Below, piece after piece: positions 1 through 14,873 of a DNA stretch of 64,000 nucleotides. The translations under genes were made by a program, and so were the position numbers. The stretch lies in the NCBI GenBank assembly GCA_028274465.1, contig CM051458.1:83224085-83288084 (forward strand), given 5' to 3'. The notes beneath the pieces were generated by a model. It had not been told where the DNA came from, ran no database searches, and saw only the letters and a list, made by a program, of their open reading frames with translations. Source of the stretch: Plantago ovata (lineage: Eukaryota > Streptophyta > Magnoliopsida > Lamiales > Plantaginaceae). The first letter of the stretch is position 1; each line of letters begins with the position of its first letter.

Positions 1-453
1 ATATCCTGTATGTCAGTTAAGCATAATGCAAGATTGTTTAGGGTGGGGATGGAGTGAATTCTGATGTGTAGTTCTGGGAAATCGGACTCCTTCGCATTGC
101 ATCGCCTATTATCTGTGAGGGGATCGGCGAGGGCTAACAAATCATTAATAATTCTAAATCCACTAACCACACTAGGTCCTAGCAGTGGGGGTTTTAGTGA
201 TAAGATATGATGTGTAGTGCGGTTGACCATACACAGTTGCATTGGTTTTGGCTAACTATGGTGTGTGTGTGTGTGGGGGGGGGGGGGGGCACAGTGTTCA
301 AATTTACTATTCTGGCTTGTTTTTTTCTTCACTTCTGTTATTTCTAATGAAATTGCCAATATCCCTTGCATCCATAGGTTCAATGTCACGGGAAGTATTT
401 TCTATATACAGAATGCTCTATAAATCCTTATTCTACTGGTGTCTTCGCTGCAG
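1..453 (+). other. Intron of the phototropin gene entering the window
   Basis: No coding exon was found here. The next coding exon starts after a CTTCGCTGCAG acceptor ending at 453. The kinase segment that should come before it (the activation-loop end, GTEEYIAP in the family) is not encoded in any frame of this stretch, so it lies upstream of the window. Confidence 0.7.
261..289. repeat. (GT)n followed by a poly-G run
   Basis: Seven GT units (261-274) run directly into about 15 G residues (275-289) inside the phototropin intron. This is a simple repeat, likely variable in length and prone to sequencing error. Confidence 0.9.
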
Positions 454-2002
454 GAAATCATCACGGGGGGCAGTCACACTAGCGCTATAGATTGGTGGTC
501 TTTAGGTAAGTCATAATAGCGCTATAGATTGGTGGTCTTTAGGAAAATTATGTCAACACACATGATTCCTGAGTTAGTGACACTAAAATGAGGTCATACA
601 TTGCAGATTGGTTACACCAACCACTCTTTTTGTATGTCAACATAGGCAAAATCTGCAATGCAATATTGAAATGTAGGTCATATGGGAAAGTGCAATGTAT
701 GGATCTTATTAACATTACACATTCACTCCAGGTTGATATCTATATAGAAAATGAACTTTTCTTTCCATCATAACTAAGATATATTGCAACTTGAACATGC
801 ACAATCTCTCTTTTAAACAACGGTGGCACCCTTTTGTTTCAATTTTGAAGAGAACATGTCACTTATTAATTCCAGTACATGGATGAGCTGCATTTCTGAA
901 ATACATTCCTTGTTTCCTAGTGTCCTTCAATCATATTTAAAATCCCAATTTATTTGAGAAAGTATAAACCACAAAGCAGCACAATGCAACAGAAGTATGC
1001 ACTTTATTTGAAGTAAATAACTAGTTTCATTTCTGGAATGGACACTAGAAGGAGAATTAAGATTATAGAGCTCATATTTGGTGATAGTATCAATGAATGT
1101 CTATTCTTAGCTGTCGAGTCACTTTTCTGAGTGAGAAGAGAGAACACTCACCATTGCACTTGCTCAGAGCATGTTTCTGTAATGCTTTTTTCATGCTGTC
1201 TTCAAACTTATCCTTTGATTTCACAATTTTCTTTCAAATGCAGGTATTTTGCTGTATGAATTGCTTTATGGGCGCACTCCTTTCAGGGGAAAGAACAGGC
1301 AAAAGACATTTGCGAACATCTTGCACAAAGATCTTACCTTCCCAAGTAGCATTCCTGTAAGCTTTTTGTATAATTCTCTAAATTTGTGGATGTTGTCAGA
1401 AGAATCTCATGCGATATTTTTTCGGAAATAGATGCTGGCTAATGAGAAATCAATTCTATCTGCCAACTCTGATTGATTAAAGTACTTGGTTTAAGAAACT
1501 AAAAATTAAATGAAGTTGCTTAAGTAGACTTTGGATGAAGGAATTTAATTTCTGCTAGCAATAGGTCAGCAGAAATAATAAAGCAATGTGTTTCTAGGTA
1601 TCTCTGGCGGCAAGGCAATTGATTCATGCACTATTAAATCGAGACCCTAGAAGCCGTTTGGGATCAAATGGTGGTGCAAATGAGATCAAGGAACACCCAT
1701 TCTTTCGGGAAATAAATTGGCCTCTCATCCGCTGCATGGTATTATCTCTCTAGCCTTTTATCTGGATGAGTACGTAACTATAAATAAACATAAGCATTTT
1801 CCTCTAACGGAAGATCATTTCACCAATCTTTATAATAATTAACTTGAAAAAATCATAGAAAAAGTTGCTTAGCTAGATATTTTGCATGCAGAGTCCGCCA
1901 CCGTTGGAAGCTCCTCTTGAATTAGTCGGAAGAGAACCTGACACAAAGGATAAGAACTGGACGGATGAAGGAGTGCAGTTAAATCACGTGGACTTATTTT
2001 AA
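454..2002 (+). CDS. PHOT2: Phototropin-2, C-terminal kinase part (5' truncated by window)
   Basis: Blue-light receptor Ser/Thr kinase of the AGC VIII family, acting at the plasma membrane in phototropism, chloroplast movement and stomatal opening. Four coding exons are present: 454-505, 1244-1356, 1598-1738 and 1892-2002, with stop TAA at 2000-2002. They join in frame into 138 residues. Visible landmarks are the kinase subdomain IX segment [20 protein letters not shown], then [32 protein letters not shown], and the AGC-kinase hydrophobic-motif region [12 protein letters not shown]. The tail ends in HVDLF. The [17 protein letters not shown] and SPPPLEAPL wording is closer to phot2 than to phot1 as I recall them; this is inference from memory. 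LOV domains and the kinase N-lobe lie upstream of the window. The first exon's donor region is partly duplicated (see 480-543). Confidence 0.92.
480..543 (+). repeat. Partial duplication of exon end and donor site
   Basis: A 27-bp segment, the last 26 nt of the phototropin exon plus the first G of the intron, occurs at 480-506 and again at 517-543, 37 bp apart. Copy 1 continues into a normal GTAAGT donor. Copy 2 continues as GGAAAA and has lost the donor. Reading through copy 1 meets TAA in the intron, so the second copy should not be translated. Confidence 0.95.
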
Positions 2003-2460
2003 AGGTATCATATAAGACCGTAAAATTGTACTCCCTTTGTATTATGCCATTCCTTTTAGCATCAAACTTTGAAATTGCTCCTGCGGAAACCATCAGATTT
2101 TCAATCTCTGTAACTTCTCTTATCCCCAGTCAGCACCAGGTTTATTATGCTTTATGGAGGTGATTGTGGCAGACGTAACGGTTCTGTAGATGGTGGCTGG
2201 AGGGCCAATATATTTGAGCAGATTTGGAAAAGAGAAGGATTACAAGGTCTCAAGGAATTTAGAGATGGTCTGAATATATGCATATATGCCATTATCTAGA
2301 AGAGTGTCTAATGTCCATTATTTGACATTATAGAGTATATATGTGTATGTAGCAGTTTTCACATGTACTGATGTACATCATGAATAAAGAGTGCGTATGT
2401 TCTCTACATTTCCACGAGTTACTGTTTATTGTGAATATGTATTTTTACAATAAAGTTATG
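2003..2460 (+). other. Probable 3' UTR of phototropin
   Basis: Follows the stop codon. Canonical AATAAA polyadenylation motifs occur at 2383-2388 and 2449-2454, so the transcript probably ends near 2400-2480. No other gene was seen here. Confidence 0.5.
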
Positions 2461-2617
2461 AGTAAATAGTACATAACCTTAGACGCTATTACACCAAAAC
2501 TCAACCTCAGTCTGTCTATGTGACAATTTGTTTATTATGTATAGTATATGCACTATTGTAATTGTGGTTGATCGTTGATCAGGGCGCGCACGTAGTAGGG
2601 TAGTTTGTTGACATATA

Positions 2618-2729
2618 CTCCTTTGTCCCGCTATTTACGACTCATTTTCGTTTTTCTAGATGTCCCATTTCATATTCCTTGAACCAATAGGAAGTATGGA
2701 CCTCGACTAGTTAATGGGAACGGAGGGAG
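2618..2729. mobile_element. Stowaway-like MITE
   Basis: Terminal inverted repeats of the type CTCCTTTGTCCC and GGGAACGGAGGGAG enclose 112 bp and are flanked by TA on both sides (2616-2617 and 2730-2731), as expected for Tc1/Mariner-related Stowaway elements. It has no coding capacity. It lies between the convergent phototropin and EMC2 genes. Confidence 0.75.
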
Positions 2730-3278
2730 TACTATAATATAACGAAAGAAGGCGGTGTTCACTATTACGTCCAAGAAATTGTTGTCACTGCGTTTATAAT
2801 ATTTTTTCCCTGCAAATAGCATACCTCAACATAAATTATAAATTGTGCACAGGAGAAGCTATTTGAATGAAAACTTGTCTGCATCAATAAGGAAACACTA
2901 AGATTTGACAAATAAATGACAACCCAAAAGCCAAAAAGATTCGAATGCAACTCTCAACTCACTAAAGAAATGCTACTAATAACCTAAAATAGCACTATAA
3001 TAGCATGAGCATTGAGCACATTTCAAGATCTTTATCCAATTCTTTTATTGGAGCAATTAGATACAGCAAAAATCTAAGCAGTAATTCATTTGTTTCTTTA
3101 TGGAATCCAATATATTCAAAATTTGGAATAATACAGAACGTCATGGCGCAAGTTGAGCAAGGTACACAAGGGAGAAACTCATTAAGTCGATGTTCTATTT
3201 CAATATAATGTAGTAATTTCATTTATGAAGTGAGCAATATACTGGAAAACTACCACCCGTTAAATAATGATTCGAGAC

Positions 3279-6514
<3,236 letters not shown>

Positions 6515-7218
6515 CTTGTTGTGGTGATGTGAAGCTTGATTGGATCTGAAATTTGTTTGATTATTATTAGCAAACCACTCAAGTGCAGGCTGTGTGTTTG
6601 TGTAGTACTCGGAAAGAGACTCTTTTGCTCAATACACTTCGTAAATATCAATTCAATTTTATTTTATTTATTTTAGGCCGAATTTTAGTCGATATATTCG
6701 TTTATTGTTTTGAAACGCATCGGGTCAACCCGAACCCAGCAAGCTTTACGGGTCGAGATGACTAAAAACCGGGTTCGGGGCGGGTCAACCTGGATGGATT
6801 TTGAGTAAAAACAGACTCAAACAAAAATAATTTTTTGTAAGAACATTTGTTTGTTTGGAGTTGTTTGTTTACAATTTACTGTATAAGTTTGATAAACTTT
6901 AGTACGATTCTCTGCTAATTGCTAAATTAAGATGCTGATATCAGAGAAAATGCAGAAAATAATCCACATATAGACTAACATAAACACACGAAGCCAAGAT
7001 GAGATTCAAGTTACAGCATGATTGATATATCGAAACCTCATTGCTGCATTCATTACTGTAGTTGTAAGTTTTATAGCTACAAACTTGATAGAATCTACAA
7101 CGAAAGTATTATCTCTACGACACTGTAAACTCTACCACTGGCATCTGCTCTTTCGGCTAAATGCACCATGCTATATTTGCCCGTATAGATCACTTAATAG
7201 CTGAATGTTTGAGACCAA
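6515..7218. other. Intergenic: EMC2 5' region and ZDS 3' region
   Basis: About 0.7 kb between two minus-strand genes in head-to-tail order. It should hold the EMC2 promoter and 5' UTR (just above 6514) and the ZDS 3' UTR (just below 7219). I saw no coding exon or transposon ends. Confidence 0.6.
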
Positions 7219-10200
7219 TTAGACCAATGTCAACTCTCCTGCTGCTGCCTCTTTCAATCCCAGGGCGGCAATAGTGTTTCGCAGTGCCACCAACTCTTCT
7301 CCAGCATTGCATATGAATGCAGAAGCTTGCCTCCCGGATAGAGTCGCCCCTTCCATGCTGTCTATGTAATCCTGGTTGATTTTTTTTTTATTTTTTTAAT
7401 TAAATGAATGAACCACGATTAGGCATGTAGAAGTTAATCGTGTAACATATCTTCACAAAGTAAGTTAACTATCTGAATGAAGTTGGGATACATGAGTTAC
7501 GCAGTGTTACCTGTTTAGTGTACGAGCCAGCAAGGAAGAAGTTCTTCACTGGTGTCTTCTGATCAGGCCTGAAAGGGTCTTTACCAGGTCCTTCACGGTA
7601 TAAAGACTGTCCGATTTTCACAACCGATGACCATGTAACTTCCAGACCTTGGGACGATGGGAAGAGAGTCAAAACCTGGTACCAGGAGTCAAAGTCAGCA
7701 ACATGGACATAGTTATTTCTATTTCTAAAACTCCAAGTACAGTCGAGGAAAAGAGAGAAGACCTTTAACCAAAGATACAACTAAATTTGAAGTTTAATTT
7801 GGAAAGACTTTCACCATCTGTACATGTGTTCGAAAATTAATTTGGAAAGACTGCAGCTATCTGTTATCTTATCATAGTTTACGAATTATGATGCCTTCAG
7901 TACTGTCAGTTCCATTTCCGTTTCATTTGCTTCCACAGAGATTCCAAGTAAACTTTTAATTTGAATTTCTCTAGTATTCAGAACTAATTGTACGTGGCAC
8001 TTCTCAGTTCTCATACTGATGAATGGCAAAGAAACACCAACCTGCTTTGTAACTCTTCTAATGATTTCATCATTTGGTAGAGGCATGTATGGGTCACCAG
8101 GTGTCAGGACACATCTGTACAAAATAACAAGGTTAGCGGAAATCACAGATGATTATATTAGTTAAATGTATATATTTTCGTTCATTGAATAAATACGAAA
8201 AAAACAAATAATATAAATACATGCAGCGGTTTTCTTACTGAAGCAAGGAGCCTTGGCCCTCAATGTAATAGTCTGCTGGAGATGTAAGAGCAAGATCCGC
8301 AAAGCAAGAGAAATCTGCATCTGGAGTGTATAAAAGATTATCCAGACCCGCAGCTTGCCTCAATTGCCTGATAGTCACAGTGTTAGCATAAGTTGGAATA
8401 ATCCAACCAACAAGCTGAAACAAAACCAAAAGAGCTACAACAATGAAAACGGATTGTGCTCACCTTGCACGTTCCAAGTCCCCCAACTCTGTAACCCAAC
8501 CATTATATCGCAGCTGCACTGTGACAACGGGTACACCAACCAGCTTATAAATATTATCAAAGAATTCCGACTCCCTCCAACTTTGTGGAAGTAATCTCTT
8601 AATTCCAGGAACATCACATGCTGCAATCACATAACAAATATTTCCAGATCTATTAATCAGTGCGCTCGAACATAGAAGAGAGAATACAAAAGTCAGGTTA
8701 TGTCACTGACCTGCTACATAAGCATCAGCTTTGACAATTTGCTTTTGTGTAGCCTGAAAGGGATAATAACCGTAAGTACTCATTTTCTTGCCAAAAACAA
8801 TTACGAGAGATACTTGGTAATATGTGCCAACATGGATTATGAGATCGGCAACTTGACTAACAGTTCCTTATCACAATACGAGTACTTGCTTTTTGCTTCA
8901 GATGAATAAAAATGCTCTAGTTGTGGTTATATTTCATTACCATTTGGAAGCGGAAAAAAATCATATACGGTAACAATGCAATATGTATGAGAGATTCAAA
9001 AAATTATATTTATAAGGACAAAAATAATTAATAAAACAATGAATTTAAAGAAAAAGATAAAACCATATAATGGACGGAGAATTGCCAGGTTTCAAGTAGT
9101 ATCATGTCAGGCTTTCTACTTTCAAATCATTTACAGCACACATGTTCAAATGAAATCCAAGGTAGTCTCAGGTCTTACTATGAAAAAGGCTTCTTATTTT
9201 TCAAACCAATTACAGCACAAATGCTTTATGCCACATGAAATCCAAAATAAGATTGAGGACTCAAATGAGACAAGCGTTTGGCAAAAAATCATTTAAGATC
9301 AGTTAAGCATGCTTAAAAATGGAAAGATCAGCTAAAGAAAGAAACATGTACCTTGGACATGGAAAGCCCAGTCACATATATACTTCCATCAGAAGATCTA
9401 TCATAGAGAACTTCCCTGCATCCCCACCGTAGATGGAACCTGCCCCAGCAAAGTGATACAGAAGAGGTTGAGACTAACATATATATGAACCCATCATCAT
9501 ATGAATATATACAAGATAAAATAAATTAGCTGCACAATATAACTTCAATAGATATTTCTGTCATACCTGCCTCCTTTGTCCGTGATATACTTTCTGATCG
9601 GGCCACTCAAATAAACATCTGGAGAACCTTTAAGCATGCGCAGTAGGGAAGCCTCAGTCTTTGTAGCAAATAGTGAAAATATAGTAAGCATGCAACGAGC
9701 ACTAATATTATCACAGTCGATAAAACCAAGGGCATAAGCAACCGGATCCCACATCCTCTGGATACTCGTGCGAGTCCCCCCTTTAGACATGAACCAGTCA
9801 GAGAAGCTGATCTGTTAATGAGAAGGCATCCAAGTTAAGTGTATATCCCAAATATACATGTATTTCTCTGGATACAATCTTGTGAATACGTTGCCTATAA
9901 ACAGCTACAGAATCTTGTATAGAACAGTAACAAATTTCAGGGAGTGGACTCAATTACCATTTCTAATATCTTATTGATATAGGTAAAGCACATTTACCTT
10001 GCATTTGAAGTACATAAAACAGAAAATTGAAAAACGATTACCAAAAGCAAAAACTTTTCAGTCCTTTTACTCAGATTTGAACATGCAACAAACTGACGTG
10101 GCTCTTTAATTAATTACATATCTGAACGACAACCCCCCCTCCCCCTCTCCTACAAACCAACCAACCAACCCAAAAAATTTTGCACCTGAGAGTATAAAAC

Positions 10201-12498
10201 AAGAGCAAATGGAAGTAGACTATGATAGAGAGCACAAACCTTATCCAGATCCCTTATGTCCCTCATTGCTCCATCTGGATCCACTAGAGCTCTCACAACT
10301 GGGCTGAGAGCAAGAGCCAAAGCATTTCTTGCTTTATCATATGGCTGCACATCAAAATGATGAAAATGTTCAGATAATACAATTCAATTATGACATTGCT
10401 GATAAAAGTAAAAGGCAAAGCTTCAATTTGTTCCACTTATATCAAGTGAAAAGACTACTCTAAAGCAATAATATTATTGGAATAAATAGACTAGTAGAAT
10501 GGTCCAGGCAAGATTCAAGAAACTAGCTGGATTAGATTAAATGAAAGATTTAAAAATATTATTGTATATATTATGGTGTTTGGTATACATTAAAAATCAA
10601 ATGTAATGATAAGTGAAAAAGGTATATTTTGACAAATTTAAAAGCTTTATAACTGAATTTGGAATGTTAAAAACTCAAAATTGGTAAGTAATTTAATCCA
10701 TCCATCATAATCACTAATCTTTCAATTTTAAAGGAGATTAATATCTGTCAATAATACCGGGTCAGCTGGATTTAATGCTCTTGACCCTGTAATAATTAGC
10801 TTTTACTGAACATCATATTAATAGGAATTAGTTATGTTAATATATCATAATTTGCCATAATATAACTTACAGAACGGCTCCTAAGAGTAGCAAGAGTGTG
10901 CTCAGAGAGCAAATAAAAACACACAAAAGGCAAAGAAGTACCTTTAGCTGGTTTGTTGTCAAAAATGCATTGATTCCATGAAGTGGTGCACCAACAACAA
11001 AGCGGAAATCAAGCTCTGCAATAAGATACAGATTAGAAGCATTCAGAAACACATATCTTCCTTTGAATTACACCCCCAACGAATCATTTGCAACAGAAAA
11101 AAAAAATACACAGATATAATGTTAACACTGGATGTTCATCTACCTCCTATATCACCGCCTCTGTTCACGAATGTGTGAGTATGATCCTTCACGAGTAGAT
11201 TTTTCTCAGCACCTACCTAACATTGAGTAAATAATGAAAAATAATCAAAAAACCATTTACAATCAAACGAGTTAAACTCATCAATGTTCACAGAAGCCCT
11301 GTGTTACAATTTTGATAATGCATAATCATGGGATACAATCTACATAGAGCTCAAATACAGTATTAGACAATGGTCCGCTGAAAACTATTTCAAGAAAATA
11401 AATTCAATAGAAGTGTCCAACATTTAATGACTGAGCTCTTGTAATTGTAACTTGAGATCAAATTAGAACAATGTTAAGGGAAAGTTTTAGTTCAAGTTCT
11501 CCTGATGGTTTAATCAGCAAATCCAAGGTGATCAACAAAAATCCTTGGGGACCAAAAGATAAATAAATATATGTCCAGTCTCAATATATATTACATGTTG
11601 CCAAGAAAATTTGGTGAAATGTAACAGTAATAGTAATAGATTGTAAAACTGTTTAGCAAACAACATAGTATGTTCCCCTTATACATCTTCTCTGGTGAGG
11701 AACAAGTCAATCTTTTACCTTTTTCAGTAAACGGAAGAGATTATTATAGCAACCAAAGAAAACATGCAGTCCCATCTCAATGTGGTTTCCTCCTTTATCA
11801 ACGAAAGAACCCACTTTCCCACCAATGAACTGCCTGGATTCATATATATCTACCTGCAAGTATCATTAGCATCATACAAAATTAGATACAGAAACCAAAC
11901 AAGTGAAAACAAATGCACGAACACATTTGGATTAGCACAACAAACCTCATGACCCTGATCCAGAAGCTCAACCGCAGTCGACATCCCAGCCAAGCCCGCT
12001 CCTATAATCGCCACCTTGAGCTTTGGTCCCGTATAATGCTCTGGCTCCGGTGGAAACAATCCTTTCGGAGCTGCAAAACACCCAACAATCATTCCATTAA
12101 AACGAAAACACATCACTTCATCACTCTGATTTCATTAAATTTTACAATTCAATCAAAAGTCCAAAACCAAATAAACTCAACTCAATCACCAGAAATTCAA
12201 AATTCCAGCAACATAACAAGCCTCAAACCATAAAAATCATGATTTCACATAAACCCAACTCTTAAAAAACAAAATCAAACAAGCAAAGAAAGAAAAAAAA
12301 AAGACTAATCATACCATTAACAGTCATATCAGAGACATTTGAGTCCAAATCAGACCGAATTTTGAGGGCACGAGCCCTGCCGAACCCAGATGACACATGG
12401 CGGTTGGAGAATCCGGTAGAGCCAATTCGAATTTTGTATTTGTTTGCCGGAAAGCCAATTGAAGAAGCAGAAGTTGCAACAGAAGCCGACATGGCCAA
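7219..12498 (-). CDS. ZDS: Zeta-carotene desaturase, chloroplast precursor
   Basis: FAD-dependent plastid enzyme that introduces two double bonds into zeta-carotene to give lycopene-type products in carotenoid biosynthesis. Fourteen coding exons: 12498-12315, 12070-11946, 11853-11719, 11216-11144, 11015-10942, 10344-10240, 9811-9567, 9439-9352, 8753-8711, 8620-8464, 8367-8239, 8114-8042, 7675-7511, 7371-7219. All phases agree; 582 residues, normal for plant ZDS. Residues 1 to about 60 are Ser/Ala-rich, a likely transit peptide. The dinucleotide-binding fold [19 protein letters not shown] has its GxGxxG at residues 86-91. Further landmarks: [60 protein letters not shown], the C-terminal FAD motif [20 protein letters not shown], and the end GELTLV. 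Start: the upstream of two close Met codons (MAMSAS); use of the second would shorten the protein by two residues. Confidence 0.97.
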
Positions 12499-14873
12499 GA
12501 TACTGTGGGTTTTGTCAAAGAAATAAATGGACAGAGGAAAGAATCAAAAGAGCATAAGAGGAGAAGGGGTTTGGTTTGGAGTGAAATGGGTGTATGTATG
12601 TATATGAGGTAGGCGGATTTTAATTCGGCATCCGTGGAGGAGTAGATGCTGTGAATTGCTGAGAGTGTCAATTTTGTCTGAACGTTAGTGCCATTCAATT
12701 TTTTTTATTTTTTTACTTCCATTTCTTTTAGCTGGAAAGATGAGCTGGTGTTCACATATTGGTGCTAACTGCTAAGGTTTGGTATATTGGAGGGAGAGCC
12801 ACCGTCCGGTTTGCTTTCCGGCCGGGGATATACTTTGCACTTTGCTCTCTCGGTTTTCATACACTTGCACTTTCAGTACCCATTTTTGTATTGGGGCAAA
12901 TTGTTTTTACACCCAAATCTTTATAGTATTCCCAAACCTATGATAAAGTCTAAATTTTTGTAATTAGATAGATAAAATAAAAAAGTGGTTGGAGAAAATA
13001 AAAATTAAAACATTGTGGACACATACATGTCATCCAATAATAAATATGAAAGTTAAATTACTAAAGTATGATTCTTTTAAACAAAAAAGTACCATAAATT
13101 TAAAAAATATATCAAAACTAAATTAAAAATAGTTAGGTGTGTAAATATTATGAGAATAAAAACAAAAAAAAAAATAATAATAAAATCAATAGAGAATAAA
13201 AGAGCATATAATTAAATAAGATAGTCACTTTATAAAAAATTATTTTGGATATATTCCTTTTTTGAAATAAATTATTTTTATTATATATATATTTTTAATA
13301 ATTTAGTTATTTAATGTTTATATTTATTTGACATGATCCCCAATAGCCCAATAGTGATTATATTGTTCTAACTTTTCACTGACTTTGGGGTAGATTACAA
13401 CTGTTTAAAAAAAGAAGTAAATTCAAAGATAACCACTTTATATAATATTAGACTTTTTCCGATAGTGTGTGAGCTGTTGTAGATGAGTTGGGTCATCTCT
13501 GCTCACACGCTATTGGGCGTATGAGCTGGGATGAGCTCATTTACTTTTTGTTTTGTCTTTTATTTTATTATTTTTACTTTTCCAATACACTTGTTAAAAT
13601 GTAGTAACATTTTAATAGAAATGAAAAATTAAATTAAAAATATTGAATTTAGATGGAGATGACTATTGGAGAGTTTGTGTTTGTGGATGAGTAATTATAA
13701 GTGACGTGGCATGAAAAATAAGGTTTGAGAGGGGATGATTATTGGAGATAGAATTACAACTGCTAATAGCGGCGTGTTGAGGTATTTGTCTCCCTTAAAC
13801 TTTATAAATAATTTTTTTATATGGAAATATTATCAATTTCTTTGAAATTAGTCCCATATTTCTAAAGTACTCTTATATAGGTAATTTCGTCCTCATCAAT
13901 TTTTAAATTGTGGATCCTCACACATAAGTTAACTATGTAAGTTCGTCCACGCTTGAGATGTGTTTAGCTATGAAATAGATGCTTGCAAATTAAAAAGTCA
14001 CATCCTATATTATTATATTTGTGTGTGTTATGTGAATACAGTGAAAGCTTGGAGGGGCAAATTGTAAGTTTTGATAAGACTTGTCTCCAAAATGAAAATG
14101 ACCTCTTTTAATGGAAGGTGATTCATTGCGTATTATTAGTATTATTATAATTTATAAGTAAATATTTGGAAAAATTAGGTAACAAAGTCAAATGATAATA
14201 TATAAAATTGTGTCAGTTAGGTGGCCATAAATAAAAGATTAGCCCCTATAAAAACTTTATCCAATTTGTATCATGAAAATATTAACGTCAATTAGTATTC
14301 ACTAGGGTATTTGGACGGAGTATACAAGAGTAATTTATGATCAAATTTGAAACATATTAATTGAAAAAAATCAAATTAATAAATAGTACTTGGACAGAGA
14401 TAGTATTCACTAGGGTGAGCACGGCTTGTAATGACAATTCTATATATAAAAATTTGATAAGTCTATTATAGTCTTATAGGCGGGTGGTAAGTCCCTACCT
14501 AGTACCCACCACCCAACCTGCTCCGTCCGTGGTATGTGGTAACTTTTTCAATCGCGACTATTGAAAAAATAGTCACAAGTGTGGTTTATGCCGCGGGCAG
14601 GTTAGGCGTATGATTTCTCTCTTTTCATTACTTAGAAAAGCAAAAAGGTGAGGACTGGCTTGTAATTTAGAGAAAGTTAAGCATAATTTATTGCAATTAA
14701 GCCATGCCATTGGTGGTGTGGTACTTGTCTGTGGTAGTAGGAAGCGATATTCACGTGGAATGCTAGAAATCAATCAAATGGATTCAGAGGAAGAAAAAAA
14801 ATGAAAAAATGTAAAATACATACAGCTAGTACAGTAGTAGTACTCTATAACTCTGCAAAACGGGCGGTAAAGA
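12499..14873. other. Divergent intergenic region between ZDS and DUF2358 gene
   Basis: About 2.4 kb of very AT-rich DNA between two genes transcribed away from each other, so it must contain both promoters. I found no exon or complete transposon. Around 13440-13760 there are transposon-like words that I could not resolve into terminal repeats. A short direct repeat is listed separately at 14293-14416. Confidence 0.5.
14293..14416. repeat. 16-bp direct repeat flanking about 92 bp
   Basis: TAGTATTCACTAGGGT occurs at 14293-14308 and again at 14401-14416. The DNA between contains TTGGACGGAG and TTGGACAGAG near its two ends in the same orientation. It may be a small insertion with target duplication or a local tandem duplication. 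Confidence 0.6.

Noticed and set aside
13440..13760. Possible hAT-like MITE
   Set aside because: Suggestive words are present, but no convincing terminal inverted repeats or 8-bp target duplication could be found by eye.
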